From assembly GCF_024137025.1 (NCBI RefSeq), contig NZ_JAMYJR010000012.1, positions 107,713 through 171,712 on the forward strand: DNA of 64,000 nucleotides, in the 5' to 3' direction. A program made the position numbers and the translations under genes. Source of the DNA: Paractinoplanes aksuensis (GTDB taxonomy: Bacteria > Actinomycetota > Actinomycetes > Mycobacteriales > Micromonosporaceae). The notes under the pieces were generated by a model. That model made no database searches and had not been told where the DNA came from. It saw only the letters and a program-made list of their open reading frames with translations. Of this stretch, positions 44,980-55,661 are shown in pieces. Within the stretch, counting starts at the first letter, position 1. The number at the start of each line of letters is the position of its first letter.

Positions 44980-45552
44980 GTGCTCGACGCCGACAGCCCT
45001 CTACCGCGCCGACCGCGGCGAATCCTGGTGACCGGCACCTCAGGTTCCGGCAAGACCACCTTGGCCGCCCGCATAGCCGCGACTCTGGACGTGCCACACA
45101 TCGAGATCGACAGCCTTTTCCACGGCCCGTCCTGGACCAAGCGCCCCTCCTTCGAGGAAGACGTCCACCGCTTCAGCGCCGGCCCGTCCTGGGTCACCGA
45201 ATGGCAGTACGACTCGGTCCTGGCCCACCTGGCCGGCCGCGCCGACCTGCTGGTGTGGCTCGACCTGCCCCGCCGAACCGTCATGCGCCGCGTCGTGCAA
45301 CGAACCCTCACCCGCCGCCTACGCCGCCAGGTCCTGTGGAACGGCAATATCGAGCCCCCACTACGAACGTTCTTCACCGACGACGAGCACATCATCCGCT
45401 GGGCCTGGAAAACCCACGGCCGCACCACCGCCCGGGTCACCAACCTGGCCCGGCAACGCCCGGACCTACCCGTCGTCCGGCTGCGCACCACCCCCGCCGC
45501 CGACCGCTGGCTAGAAGGACCGCTCCACGCGGCCAGCATCCCCCAAGGCTGA
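44980..45552 (+). CDS. P-loop kinase-like protein (adenylate-kinase/FlaR topology-modulation type)
   Basis: This 190-residue protein has Walker A GTSGSGKTT (G19-T27), a HIEIDSLFHGPSW segment, a WVTEWQYDSV motif, and an arginine-rich lid region RRTVMRRVVQRTLTRRLRRQ. This is the pattern of the small FlaR/adenylate-kinase-related family whose phosphoryl acceptor is unknown. GTG 44980 lies 10 bp after the IclR stop, so the two may be co-transcribed. No partner identifies its substrate. Confidence 0.87.
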   Translation: MLDADSPLPRRPRRILVTGTSGSGKTTLAARIAATLDVPHIEIDSLFHGPSWTKRPSFEEDVHRFSAGPSWVTEWQYDSVLAHLAGRADLLVWLDLPRRTVMRRVVQRTLTRRLRRQVLWNGNIEPPLRTFFTDDEHIIRWAWKTHGRTTARVTNLARQRPDLPVVRLRTTPAADRWLEGPLHAASIPQG

Positions 45553-45592
45553 CCCAGCGCCTCTGGTTCTGCCGCTGTGTATGCAGTCCGAA

Positions 45593-45919
45593 TCATCGGT
45601 CGTCTGACGTGAGCCACACCCACCGGACTTGCGGGAGAAGAAACTTCGGCCCGTCGGGATGCGACGTCCAGGCGTCGCCTGACCATCCCGCGGGCTGTAG
45701 CGCTCGTATGGCCGCGACGCACGCTGATACGTTCCCGGTCGGCGTGACCTCGATGTCGAACTCCGTGTACTCGGGGATCTTCCAGTACCGGCCGAGGTCC
45801 GCCGTCCGCACATTGCCGAGGTGGGCCAGCCGACGGGTCAGAGCGGCGGCGACTTCCGCGCTCCGGCTCGGCGACACTTCAACGAAGAGGCGTAGGTGAA
45901 TCCGGTCGGAAGTAGTCAC
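45593..45919 (-). CDS. Hypothetical protein, 108 residues
   Basis: I do not recognise this family. The sequence has a balanced alternating strand/helix pattern (RIHLRLFVEVSPSRSAEVAA, then YTEFDIEVTPTGNVSACVAA), no signal peptide or membrane helix, G/C-ending codons, and a tryptophan-rich end (WSGDAWTSHPD, RWVWLTSDD). It looks like a small soluble ferredoxin-like fold. The GTG at 45919 has only a weak ribosome site. It lies between a convergent kinase gene and a divergent hypothetical gene. The composition supports a real gene. Confidence 0.65.
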   Translation of the reverse strand: MTTSDRIHLRLFVEVSPSRSAEVAAALTRRLAHLGNVRTADLGRYWKIPEYTEFDIEVTPTGNVSACVAAIRALQPAGWSGDAWTSHPDGPKFLLPQVRWVWLTSDDR

Positions 45920-46060
45920 GCACCCAGCCTGCTGGGCTCAGCCGATTTTCGCGTTCCTTACCGCGAGTTGTCAGCCTGACCGCGGGCGGTTCCCGCGCCC
46001 GCACGCTTGGCTGTTCAGGCACGATCACGGTGTGAGCGACGCGGCGAAAAGCGATTCCTG

Positions 46061-48608
<2,548 letters not shown>

Positions 48609-48697
48609 AAGGCGATGCGGTGGAACCCGAGTCGGATGCCCCGTCGCACCGCGACGCGGTGAGTGCCGAGCTGCCGAGCGCGGCGAAACGGGACGCG

Positions 48698-50062
48698 ATG
48701 AAGCACGCCCCGCGCCGTGCCATGAGAAGGATCTGGCGGTTCGCGGCCGCAGCCGTGGCGGCCGCTGCCCTGACCCTTGTCGCTCCGGCGTCGCCGGCCT
48801 CGGCCGCGAGCCTGCAAGAGGTCACCGGCTTCGGCAACAACCCCACCAACCTGCGCATGCATCTGTACGTCCCGGATCGCCTCGCGGCCAACCCCGCGTT
48901 GCTCGTCGCCGTGCATTACTGCACCGGCACGGGTCCGGCTTTCTTTTCCGGTACGGAGTTCGCCTCGCTGGCCGATCAACACGGGTTCATCGTGATCTAC
49001 CCGTCGGCCACCCGGTCCGGCCAGTGTTACGACGTGTCCACGCCGGGCGCGCTCAAGCACGACAGCACGAGCGACCCGGCCGGCATCGTGTCCATGGTCC
49101 GGTACGTGCAGCAGCGCTACAGCACCGACGTGAACCGCACGTTCGTCACCGGGGCGTCCTCGGGCGCGATGATGACCAACGTCCTGCTCGGTGACTATCC
49201 GGATGTGTTCGCGGCCGGGTCCGCGTTCATGGGCGTCCCGTTCGGCTGTTTCGCCACGACCGACGGCTCGATGTGGAACAGCGCCTGCGCCAACGGTCAG
49301 GTGAGCCGGACCGCGCAGGCCTGGGGCGATCTGGTGCGCGCGGCCTACCCCGGTTACAGCGGCCGGCGCCCGCGCATGCAGGTCGTCCACGGCACGACGG
49401 ACGCCACGCTGCAGTATCCGAACTTCGGCGAGCAGATCAAGCAGTGGACGAACGTGCTCGGCGTCAGCGCCACGCCCGTGCTCACGGACTCGCCGCAGAG
49501 CAACTGGACCCGTACGCGCTATGGGTCTTCGGCCGTGACAGCGCCGGTCGAGGGCATCAGTGTGGCCGGGGTCGGTCACTCGCTGCCGCTGAGCGGGATG
49601 GCCCGCCTGGCCATCGCGTTCTTCGGACTGGACGCGGGCACCCCGCCGACCACGCCTCCGCCCACCACGCCGCCGCCGACCACGCCTCCGCCCACGACGC
49701 CGCCACCGACCACGCCTCCGCCCACGACGCCTCCGCCGGGTGGGGGAGCGTGTCGCGTGACGACGACGGTCAACGCGTGGAACACCGGATTGACGGCGCA
49801 GGTGACGGTGGCCAACACGGGTAGCGCGGCGATCAGCGGCTGGAGCCTCGGCTTCACCCTGCCGTCCGGGCAGACGATCACCTCGGGCTGGAACGCGACC
49901 TACTCGCCCCCGTCAGGGGCGGTGACCGCGCGCAACGTCAGCTACAACGGCTCGATCGCGCCCGGCTCGTCGGTCTCGATCGGCTTCCAGGCCAACCACA
50001 CCGGGAACAGCGGCGCGCCGAGCGGCTTCACGCTCAACGGCGCGGCCTGTTCCGCCGCCTGA
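48698..50062 (+). CDS. Secreted PHB-depolymerase-family esterase (acetylxylan/feruloyl type) with CBM2
   Basis: This 454-residue esterase has a signal peptide (KHAPRRAMRRIWRFAAAAVA and following, cleavage near ASA-ASL), a catalytic domain (about 35-310) with the CE1-like opening LRMHLYVPDRL, nucleophile S154 in TGASSGAMM, and GTTDATLQYPN and VGHSLP late in the domain. A Pro/Thr linker ([11 protein letters not shown]) leads to CBM2 (about 352-454). It would remove acetyl or feruloyl groups from xylan, complementing the xylanase. An ATG at 48605 overlaps the xylanase stop (ATGA) and would add 31 residues before the signal peptide; ATG 48698 gives a normal signal peptide and was preferred. Confidence 0.92.
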   Translation: MKHAPRRAMRRIWRFAAAAVAAAALTLVAPASPASAASLQEVTGFGNNPTNLRMHLYVPDRLAANPALLVAVHYCTGTGPAFFSGTEFASLADQHGFIVIYPSATRSGQCYDVSTPGALKHDSTSDPAGIVSMVRYVQQRYSTDVNRTFVTGASSGAMMTNVLLGDYPDVFAAGSAFMGVPFGCFATTDGSMWNSACANGQVSRTAQAWGDLVRAAYPGYSGRRPRMQVVHGTTDATLQYPNFGEQIKQWTNVLGVSATPVLTDSPQSNWTRTRYGSSAVTAPVEGISVAGVGHSLPLSGMARLAIAFFGLDAGTPPTTPPPTTPPPTTPPPTTPPPTTPPPTTPPPGGGACRVTTTVNAWNTGLTAQVTVANTGSAAISGWSLGFTLPSGQTITSGWNATYSPPSGAVTARNVSYNGSIAPGSSVSIGFQANHTGNSGAPSGFTLNGAACSAA

Positions 50063-50102
50063 GCCGCGGGGGCGGCCCCCGGGCGGGTCGGCGGGCGACC
50101 GC

Positions 50103-50124
50103 CGCGGCCGCCGTGCGGCGGCCG
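50103..50124. terminator. Hairpin after the xylanolytic operon
   Basis: GCGGCCGCCG at 50103-50112 pairs perfectly with 50115-50124 around a minimal TG turn, 40 bp past the esterase stop. It lies between this operon and the convergent acetyltransferase gene. Confidence 0.65.
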
Positions 50125-50272
50125 CGCCACCGGCTCGGGGTCGGGGATCGGCTCGGTCACGACCTCGTCCAGGGCCGGCGGCGGGGCCGGCACCGCCGAG
50201 CCGGACGGGGGACGCAGGCGCCGGCGGCGGCGTTCGGGCTCAGCCATGCCGCCGACGCTACCGCGAGCACGG

Positions 50273-51493
50273 TCAGAACACCTCGAGAGCGCCCGGCAGC
50301 CGGTACCACTGGAACGCGGTCGACGGCAGGTTGGCGGTGAATTGCTCGATCCGGCCCGCCGTGGCCAGCGCGGCCAGCGTCGTGCCGCCCAGGTAGGCCG
50401 CGCCCAGCTCGGTGACCGTGCAGGCGAAATCGGGGGCGTCGTCCGTACGTACGCAGGAAGCCTTGTCCTTGTCGCCGATGAGCCGCCACCGCCCGGCGTT
50501 GGCCTCGAGCACCGGGTCGGTCACCTCGAACACCACGTCGACCGGGGTCGCGTAACGGCGGGCCTCGAGCGCGGCCGGCAGATCGACCAGCCGGATCCAG
50601 AGCGCGTCGGCGTAGCGCGGGGCGAGCTTGCGGGGCTCGTCGACCATGTACTGCAGCGGTTCGTCGAGTCCCGCGAAGTCGTACTTCACGGTGCGGGTCA
50701 GATCGGTGGCCAGCAGGAACTTCCACAGCTCGGCGTAGACGCCCGGGTGCCCGGCGACCAGCTCGTTGACGAGCACCTGGGCGGCCGGTCCGTACGAGTC
50801 CCAGCCCTCCTTGATCCGCCACAGCGCATAGCCGGCCGGGCCGTCGGCGGTCTCGTAGACCACGCCGCGTTGCGGGGTCGCACCGTCGCGGAACGGCTCG
50901 ATGTCGGCCAGCAGGTAGTCCCACCAGTAGTCGGGCCGGCTCGACCAGCCCACCCGGTGGATCCGCAGTTCGTCGTGGATCGCCACCAGCTCGGCCCGGG
51001 CCGCTTCGGGGTCGATCAGCCGGAACTTGCCGGGCGGCGCCGCGGGACCGGTCACCTTGACCTCGCGGCTGCGGATGTCGAACCGCAGCCGGTCGGCCGC
51101 CGGGCCGTAGCCGTACCGCGGGTAGATCGCGGTCTCGCTCGCCCACAGCGCCGCCACCGGCTCGCGGCCGGCCGCGGCGATGTCGGCGAGCTGGCGGCGC
51201 ATCATCGCGGTCAGCAGGCCGCGGCGGCGGTGGGTGGGCGCGACGCCGACGCCGGTCACGTGCGCGGCCGGGATCACCGCCCCGGGCACGGTCAGGTCGC
51301 GCGACTGGACGGCCGCGTTGCCGACGATCGTGCCCTCGTCGATCGCCACCACCGACCGGCCGGGCTCGATGATCTTCATTTCCAGATCGAGTTGATCGTC
51401 GGTGCCATGCTCGTGGAAGAGGAACAGCAACAGGTCGGCGATCCCGCGCCGGTCGTCTTCGGTGGCAGCGCGCAGGCTCACGGATTCGAACAT
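50273..51493 (-). CDS. Eis-type GNAT N-acetyltransferase
   Basis: This 406-residue protein has the Eis plan. An N-terminal GNAT domain carries VTGVGVAPTHRRRGLLTAMM as the acetyl-CoA-binding motif A. A second GNAT-like domain and a C-terminal SCP2-like lid follow, ending GALEVF with a C-terminal phenylalanine carboxylate as in Eis. Mycobacterial Eis acetylates aminoglycosides at several amines and also protein lysines. Environmental members have broad amine substrates, so a resistance role is only possible. The ATG at 51493 gives a usual start, and a membrane-protein gene diverges from it across 106 bp. Confidence 0.9.
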   Translation of the reverse strand: MFESVSLRAATEDDRRGIADLLLFLFHEHGTDDQLDLEMKIIEPGRSVVAIDEGTIVGNAAVQSRDLTVPGAVIPAAHVTGVGVAPTHRRRGLLTAMMRRQLADIAAAGREPVAALWASETAIYPRYGYGPAADRLRFDIRSREVKVTGPAAPPGKFRLIDPEAARAELVAIHDELRIHRVGWSSRPDYWWDYLLADIEPFRDGATPQRGVVYETADGPAGYALWRIKEGWDSYGPAAQVLVNELVAGHPGVYAELWKFLLATDLTRTVKYDFAGLDEPLQYMVDEPRKLAPRYADALWIRLVDLPAALEARRYATPVDVVFEVTDPVLEANAGRWRLIGDKDKASCVRTDDAPDFACTVTELGAAYLGGTTLAALATAGRIEQFTANLPSTAFQWYRLPGALEVF

Positions 51494-51599
51494 GGGACTT
51501 GTGTAACGGACGGCGGCCGTGGGAGCGAATGATTTGCCGGGTCGCTACTCTCGATGAGGGCGGGTGGCACGCACCGCCCGACCGGAGGGGGAACAACCA

Positions 51600-52187
51600 A
51601 TGCCTGAGCAACCGCAGTGGTCGGAGCGGACGCTCGACATGCCGCCGCAAGACCCGTGGGCCGACGCGCCCACCACGCCGACGAACGGCCCACCGCCGAC
51701 GGCCCACTTCCCGGCGCCCGAGGCCGCGCCGTCGGCCCCGTTCAACCAGGGCCGGGCTCAGGTCAACGCGCGGCCCCAGGCCGAGCACGAGCCGACCGGC
51801 GTGGGCTGGCCCGGCGCCCCGGCGCCGCACGCCCACCACAGCATCAGCTGGAAGTGGAGCGAGCTGCGCCAGGGCGGCGAGTGGACCAGCGCCGCGGTGC
51901 TGTTCGCTTTCGTCTGCTGGGGCATCTGGGCCCTCTCGGGCGAGGGCCCGTTCGGCACGCCGACGGTCGTGCTGGTCGTGACGCTGGCCGTCGCGGTCGG
52001 CGTCTTCTGCCTGGCCCGCGTCGTCGGCCACCTGGTGCTCGAACGTCAGATGGGCCGGGTCCGGCGCACCGCCCGCGGTTCCCACCTGGTCACGGCCCTG
52101 TTCCTGGCCGGCGTCGGCCTGGCCTGGCTCCAGCAGACGGAGTGGGTCATGGACGCCGTCAACTGGGTCCTCGGCCTGTTCAGCTGA
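51600..52187 (+). CDS. Hypothetical membrane protein
   Basis: This 195-residue protein has a Pro-rich disordered N-terminus of about 80 residues (TPTNGPPPTAHFPAPEAAPS) and three predicted helices at about 98-116 (AAVLFAFVCWGIWALSG), 121-143 and 157-180. The family is not recognised, and no functional motif is visible. GGAGGGGG lies 8-9 nt upstream of ATG 51600. It overlaps the convergent SDR gene by 8 bp at the 3' end. Confidence 0.78.
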   Translation: MPEQPQWSERTLDMPPQDPWADAPTTPTNGPPPTAHFPAPEAAPSAPFNQGRAQVNARPQAEHEPTGVGWPGAPAPHAHHSISWKWSELRQGGEWTSAAVLFAFVCWGIWALSGEGPFGTPTVVLVVTLAVAVGVFCLARVVGHLVLERQMGRVRRTARGSHLVTALFLAGVGLAWLQQTEWVMDAVNWVLGLFS

Positions 52188-53052
52188 CCGGCTTGCCGCC
52201 CGTGACGCCCAGCACCTCGCCGGTCGTGTAACTCGACTCGGGGCTCGCGAAATAGACGTACGCCGCGGCCAGCTCGGCCGGTTGGCCGGCCCGCCCGAGC
52301 GGCACGTCGGCGCCGAACTTCTTGACCTTCTCGTCGTGCATGGTGGCCGGGATCAGCGGCGTCCAGATCGGGCCGGGCGCGACCGCGTTGACCCGGACCC
52401 CCTTGTCGGCCAGGTCCTCGGCCAGCGCCTTGGTGAAGGCCACGATGCCGCCCTTGGTCGTGGCGTAGTCGATCAGGTGGGCCGACGACTGGTACGCCTG
52501 CACCGAGGCCGTGTTGATGATCGTGGCGCCCGGTTCCAGGTGGGGCACGGCCGCCCGGCAGAGCCAGAACATGGCGTACAGGTTGGTCTTGATCACCCGG
52601 TCGAACTGCTCGTCGGTGATCTCGGTGATCCCGCCCGGCTGGGCCATCTGGTACGCCGCGTTGTTGACCAGGATGTCCAGGCCGCCGAGGTCGGCGCGGG
52701 CGCGGTCGACGATCGCGCGGCAGTGCGCCTCGTCGCGGATGTCCCCGGGCACGAGCACGGCCTTGCGGCCGGCCTTCTCGATGTACCCGGCAGTGTCGCG
52801 CGCGTCGTTCTCTTCCTCGGGCAGGTACGAGATCAGCACGTCGGCGCCTTCCCGCGCGTACGCGATGGCGACCGCCCGCCCGATGCCGGAGTCCCCGCCC
52901 GTGATGACCGCCTTGCGGCCGTTCAGCCGGCCCGAACCCTGGTAGCTCTCCTCGCCGTGGTCCGGGCGGTCCGGCATCGCCTCGGTCGAGCCGGGCGGTT
53001 GCTGATCGCCGCCGTCGAGCGGGGGACCGGGGTATTTGTCGCTCGGATTCAC
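52180..53052 (-). CDS. SDR-family oxidoreductase (YhdF/YdaD-like general-stress type)
   Basis: This 290-residue SDR has an extended N-terminus (DKYPGPPLDGGDQQPPGS) typical of the YdaD/YhdF group. The cofactor motif TGGDSGIGRAVA follows, then LVNNAAYQMAQ and the catalytic TASVQAY...YATTKGG with Y and K intact. Bacillus homologues belong to the general-stress regulon; a stress role here is inference. AGGAGG lies 6 nt upstream of GTG 53052. The long upstream opening (to 53901) was dropped because the family start and ribosome site agree at 53052. Confidence 0.92.
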   Translation of the reverse strand: MNPSDKYPGPPLDGGDQQPPGSTEAMPDRPDHGEESYQGSGRLNGRKAVITGGDSGIGRAVAIAYAREGADVLISYLPEEENDARDTAGYIEKAGRKAVLVPGDIRDEAHCRAIVDRARADLGGLDILVNNAAYQMAQPGGITEITDEQFDRVIKTNLYAMFWLCRAAVPHLEPGATIINTASVQAYQSSAHLIDYATTKGGIVAFTKALAEDLADKGVRVNAVAPGPIWTPLIPATMHDEKVKKFGADVPLGRAGQPAELAAAYVYFASPESSYTTGEVLGVTGGKPVS

Positions 53053-53138
53053 GGGGTGCCTCCTGTGTACGGGTGTCGTCCCGCACGGGTATGCCCGCGA
53101 ACCGGCCGGGTATTCCGGCGGCCCGGCCGACGCTCGGG

Positions 53139-53255
53139 TCAGGCGCCGTCCCGGTCTTTGTCGTGGCGTCGCCGGCCCTCGCGGACACTGGGCCACACCG
53201 CCGCCACGACCATGACCACCCCGATGACGATGAGCGCGGTCCAGAGCACGGTCAT
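53139..53255 (-). CDS. Small single-pass membrane protein, 38 residues
   Basis: A 39-codon open frame lies between two SDR genes on the same strand. Residues 2-20 form one membrane helix (TVLWTALIVIGVVMVVAAVW), followed by a charged tail (REGRRRHDKDRDG). This is the pattern of small hydrophobic actinobacterial proteins, and the codons are G/C-ending. The family is not recognised and there is no strong ribosome site, so the call is moderate. The stop is TGA at 53139-53141. It lies 9 bp from the upstream SDR stop. Confidence 0.45.
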   Translation of the reverse strand: MTVLWTALIVIGVVMVVAAVWPSVREGRRRHDKDRDGA

Positions 53256-53264
53256 CGTGCGAGG

Positions 53265-54155
53265 CTAGCGCCGACCCGTCCGGTCCGCCGCCTCGCTTTC
53301 GTGCGCCATCCGCGCAATCCGGGGAAACGTGACCCCGGTGAGTTCCTCCGAGACCGTCCACAACCGTCGCGCCACCCCGGGGTCGCGGGCCTCCTTCGAC
53401 CGCCCGACCAGCTTGGGCGCACCCCGCCCCTCCAGGAACCCGCTCGGCCCGGCGTAGCTGTCGCCCGGGACGGCGGCCACGGCTGCGAAGAGGGTCGGCA
53501 GGGCCCCGTCGTCCTCGCTCTGCGCGAACAGGCTCAGGACCCAGCGCTCGAGGCGCGCGAACCGCCCCGTCGACCGGAACAGGTTCGTCGACGCCAGCCC
53601 CGGGTGGGCCGCGGTGGCGATGACCGGCGAGCCGGCCTCGGTGAGCCGCCGCTGCAGCTCGGCGGTGAACAGCAGGTTGGCCAGCTTCGACTGCCCGTAG
53701 GCGGCCATCGGCTTGTAGGGCCGCTTCTCCCACTGCAGGTCGTCGAAAGCGATGGTGCCGGCCCGGTGCCCGCCCGACGACACGGTGACCACGCGCCCGC
53801 GGATCTGCGGCAGCAGCAGGTTGGTCAGCGCGAAGTGCCCGAGGTGGTTGGTGCCGAACTGCAGCTCGAACCCGTCCACGGTCCGGGTCAGCGGCGGCCA
53901 CATCACCCCCGCGTTGTTGATCAGCAGGTCGATCGGCTCCGTGAACTCCGCGGTGAACGCCCGCACCGACCTCAGGTCGGCCAGGTCGAGCTCGCGCACC
54001 TCGAGGTCCCCACGCATCGACCCGGCCGCCGCCTGCCCCTTGGCGACGTCCCGCACGGCCAGCACGACGCGGGCCCCGCGCTGGGCCAGCACGCGCGCCG
54101 CGACCTTGCCGATGCCGCTGTTGGCGCCGGTGATGACAACCGTCCGCCCGCTCAT
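53265..54155 (-). CDS. SDR-family oxidoreductase (WWOX/retinol-dehydrogenase-like)
   Basis: This 296-residue protein begins SGRTVVITGANSGIGKVAAR (cofactor motif TGANSGIG). It then has LLINNAGVMWPPL, the diagnostic GTNHLGHFALTNLLL, serine in VTVSSGGHRAG, and YGQSKLANLLF with Y and K intact, all typical of the WWOX/RDH-like subgroup. It acts on an unknown carbonyl or alcohol. ATG 54155 was chosen because the cofactor motif must begin near the N-terminus; the frame extends upstream to 54245 but runs through operator repeats. It faces a divergent TetR gene across 93 bp and is probably repressed by it. Confidence 0.9.
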   Translation of the reverse strand: MSGRTVVITGANSGIGKVAARVLAQRGARVVLAVRDVAKGQAAAGSMRGDLEVRELDLADLRSVRAFTAEFTEPIDLLINNAGVMWPPLTRTVDGFELQFGTNHLGHFALTNLLLPQIRGRVVTVSSGGHRAGTIAFDDLQWEKRPYKPMAAYGQSKLANLLFTAELQRRLTEAGSPVIATAAHPGLASTNLFRSTGRFARLERWVLSLFAQSEDDGALPTLFAAVAAVPGDSYAGPSGFLEGRGAPKLVGRSKEARDPGVARRLWTVSEELTGVTFPRIARMAHESEAADRTGRR

Positions 54156-54164
54156 GTCCGGAAC

Positions 54165-54230
54165 TGTAGCCACCGAGAATGTAGTCATAGCCAACAATGT
54201 AGCCACCGACAACAAAGTCGTCAACGACAA
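54165..54230. promoter_or_regulatory. Repeated operator half-sites between SDR and tetR genes
   Basis: The gap contains TGTAGCCACCGA twice (about 54165-54176 and 54200-54211), a further AATGTAGTCAT, and an inverted repeat GTCGTCAACGAC near 54217. These A/T-richer repeats resemble a TetR-family operator array. Their TGTAGC core resembles the ATGTAGCGCTACAT operator of the other TetR/SDR pair. Confidence 0.6.
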
Positions 54231-54248
54231 CTTAGCTAGGATCACCCC

Positions 54249-54920
54249 GTGCCCGACCCCGAACTTTCAACGACGCCGACGCCGACGACGCCACCCGCAC
54301 CCATATCGCCGCCGGCCGACACGCCCGGCCGCCCCTACCACCACGGCCAACTACGCACAGCCCTGCTCGAAGCAGCAGAACGCACCCTGCGTACGCAAGG
54401 CGCCTCAGAACTTTCACTACGCGAGCTCGCCCGAGAGCTCGGCGTAAGTCACGCGGCCCCCCGCCGCCACTTCCCCGACCGCCAGTCCCTGCTCGACGCC
54501 CTGGCCATCACCGGCTTCCACCGCCTGACCATCCAGCTGAACGCCGCCCTGGCCACCGCACCCCCCGACGACTTCCCAGCGCGCCTGAAAGCCACCGTCG
54601 CCGCCTACGTAACCTTCGCCACCCAAGACGCAGCTCTGCTCGACCTGATGTTCACCACCAAGCACCGCCCCGGCGCCACCGAGGTGGCCGCAGCCGCAGT
54701 CCCCGCCTTCACCCAGCTACAAGACCTGATGCTCCAGGGACAATCCACAGCCCACCTACCCGCAGGCAACCTGGAACCCTCGGCCTTGGTCCTCTTCGCC
54801 ACCATGCAAGGCATAGCCACCTTGATCAACGGCGCCTGGGTGGACCCCACCCTGCTGGAAACCCTGACCACCACAGCAGTAACCCAATTCCTGCGCGGCG
54901 CCGCCCCCCACCCCGCCTGA
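54249..54920 (+). CDS. TetR-family transcriptional regulator
   Basis: This 223-residue protein has a Pro/Thr-rich N-terminal extension (STTPTPTTPPAPISPPADTP), a TetR HTH from about residue 32 (RTALLEAAERTLRTQGASEL, then ARELGVSHAAPRRHFPDRQSL), and a helical ligand-binding C-terminus with LLDLMFTTKHRPG. It is divergent from the WWOX-like SDR gene with repeat half-sites in between, the arrangement of self-controlling repressors. The GTG at 54249 was kept; the HTH placement would also allow a start nearer residue 25. The effector is unknown. Confidence 0.92.
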   Translation: MPDPELSTTPTPTTPPAPISPPADTPGRPYHHGQLRTALLEAAERTLRTQGASELSLRELARELGVSHAAPRRHFPDRQSLLDALAITGFHRLTIQLNAALATAPPDDFPARLKATVAAYVTFATQDAALLDLMFTTKHRPGATEVAAAAVPAFTQLQDLMLQGQSTAHLPAGNLEPSALVLFATMQGIATLINGAWVDPTLLETLTTTAVTQFLRGAAPHPA

Positions 54921-54966
54921 ACCCACGGCAACGGCTCAACCGGAGCGAGGCCGTCGCGGGTGTGGG

Positions 54967-54998
54967 GCGCGGCGCCGGGCCGCCACCCAGCGCCGCGC
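54967..54998 (+). terminator. Hairpin after the tetR gene
   Basis: GCGCGGCGC (54967-54975) pairs with GCGCCGCGC (54990-54998) around a 14-nt loop, 46 bp past the stop of the TetR gene. Confidence 0.5.
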
Positions 54999-55347
54999 GT
55001 CTCGGCCGGCATGGGTGCCCCAACCGAGAACTCCTGGAGTCACAACCCCAGACACCCGCGCAGAATTTAGTCCCGCACTTAGACGTCCGTCTATTAGCAA
55101 ACCCTTAATTCCCACGCAGAGATCAACCCGATATCACCCACCGCGACCACCGCGGGACCGTGCTGAAGGCCGTACGCCACACCAAACACCCCGCCGAGCT
55201 GGACGCCGAAGGCGACAGGAGTCGAAGCGCCCCCACTCTCTACGGCCAGTTACCGGCCGGAACGTGGGGTCTGGGGGCTCGGCCCCCAGGTGAGAATGCG
55301 AGGAGGCCAGCTCCGCGCTTTCTGCGGACAGGGGCCTCCCACCGACG
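54999..55347. other. Intergenic region before tRNA-Gly, no gene seen
   Basis: This 349-bp stretch holds no supportable gene. An A/T-richer patch at about 55065-55115 stands out from the genome and may be a promoter or a decayed segment. The bases next to 55347 lie downstream of the minus-strand tRNA-Gly. Confidence 0.55.
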
Positions 55348-55418
55348 AGCGGGCGACGAGAATCGAACTCGCGTAATCAGTTTGGAAGACTGAGGCTCTA
55401 CCATTGAGCTACGCCCGC
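55348..55418 (-). tRNA. tRNA-Gly (anticodon TCC)
   Basis: This 71-nt gene on the minus strand has a perfect acceptor stem (GCGGGCG with CGCCCGC), a D-arm containing TAGCTCAATGGTAGAG, an anticodon loop CTTCCAA giving TCC, and a T-arm with GTTCGATTC. The CCA end is not encoded. It decodes GGA and GGG codons. Confidence 0.96.
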
Positions 55419-55550
55419 AACGCCCCCGTCTGGAACGGGGTTGCTCGGGACAGCTTACTGAATCAACTCCCGTCCGCGCGAACCGGATTCCCCAGCAGGT
55501 GACTCCAGCGCACGCGCGCGGAAGCGGACCGCATACACTGGCCGTCGCCA

Positions 55551-55624
55551 CGGGGTGTGGCGCAGCTTGGTAGCGCACTCGCTTTGGGAGCGAGGGGCCG
55601 TGGGTTCAAATCCCGCCACCCCGA
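55551..55624 (+). tRNA. tRNA-Pro (anticodon TGG)
   Basis: This 74-nt gene has acceptor stem CGGGGTG with CACCCCG, a D-arm with GCGCAGCTTGGTAGCGC, an anticodon stem-loop CTCGCTTTGGGAGCGAG giving TGG, and a T-arm with GGTTCAAATCC. No CCA is encoded. It lies 37 bp upstream of tig. Confidence 0.97.
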
Positions 55625-55661
55625 CTGACATCAACTATCCGCAGCAACAAGGAGTACGCCT

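Noticed and set aside
49942..50247. Minus-strand open frame of 101 codons beginning MAEPERRRRRLRPP
   Set aside because: It overlaps the esterase CBM2, runs through the hairpin at 50103-50124, has no ribosome site and is of low complexity; treated as noncoding.
55348..55624. tRNA genes as an integration site for a mobile island
   Set aside because: No integrase, no direct repeat of a tRNA 3' end and a normal housekeeping neighbourhood follow.
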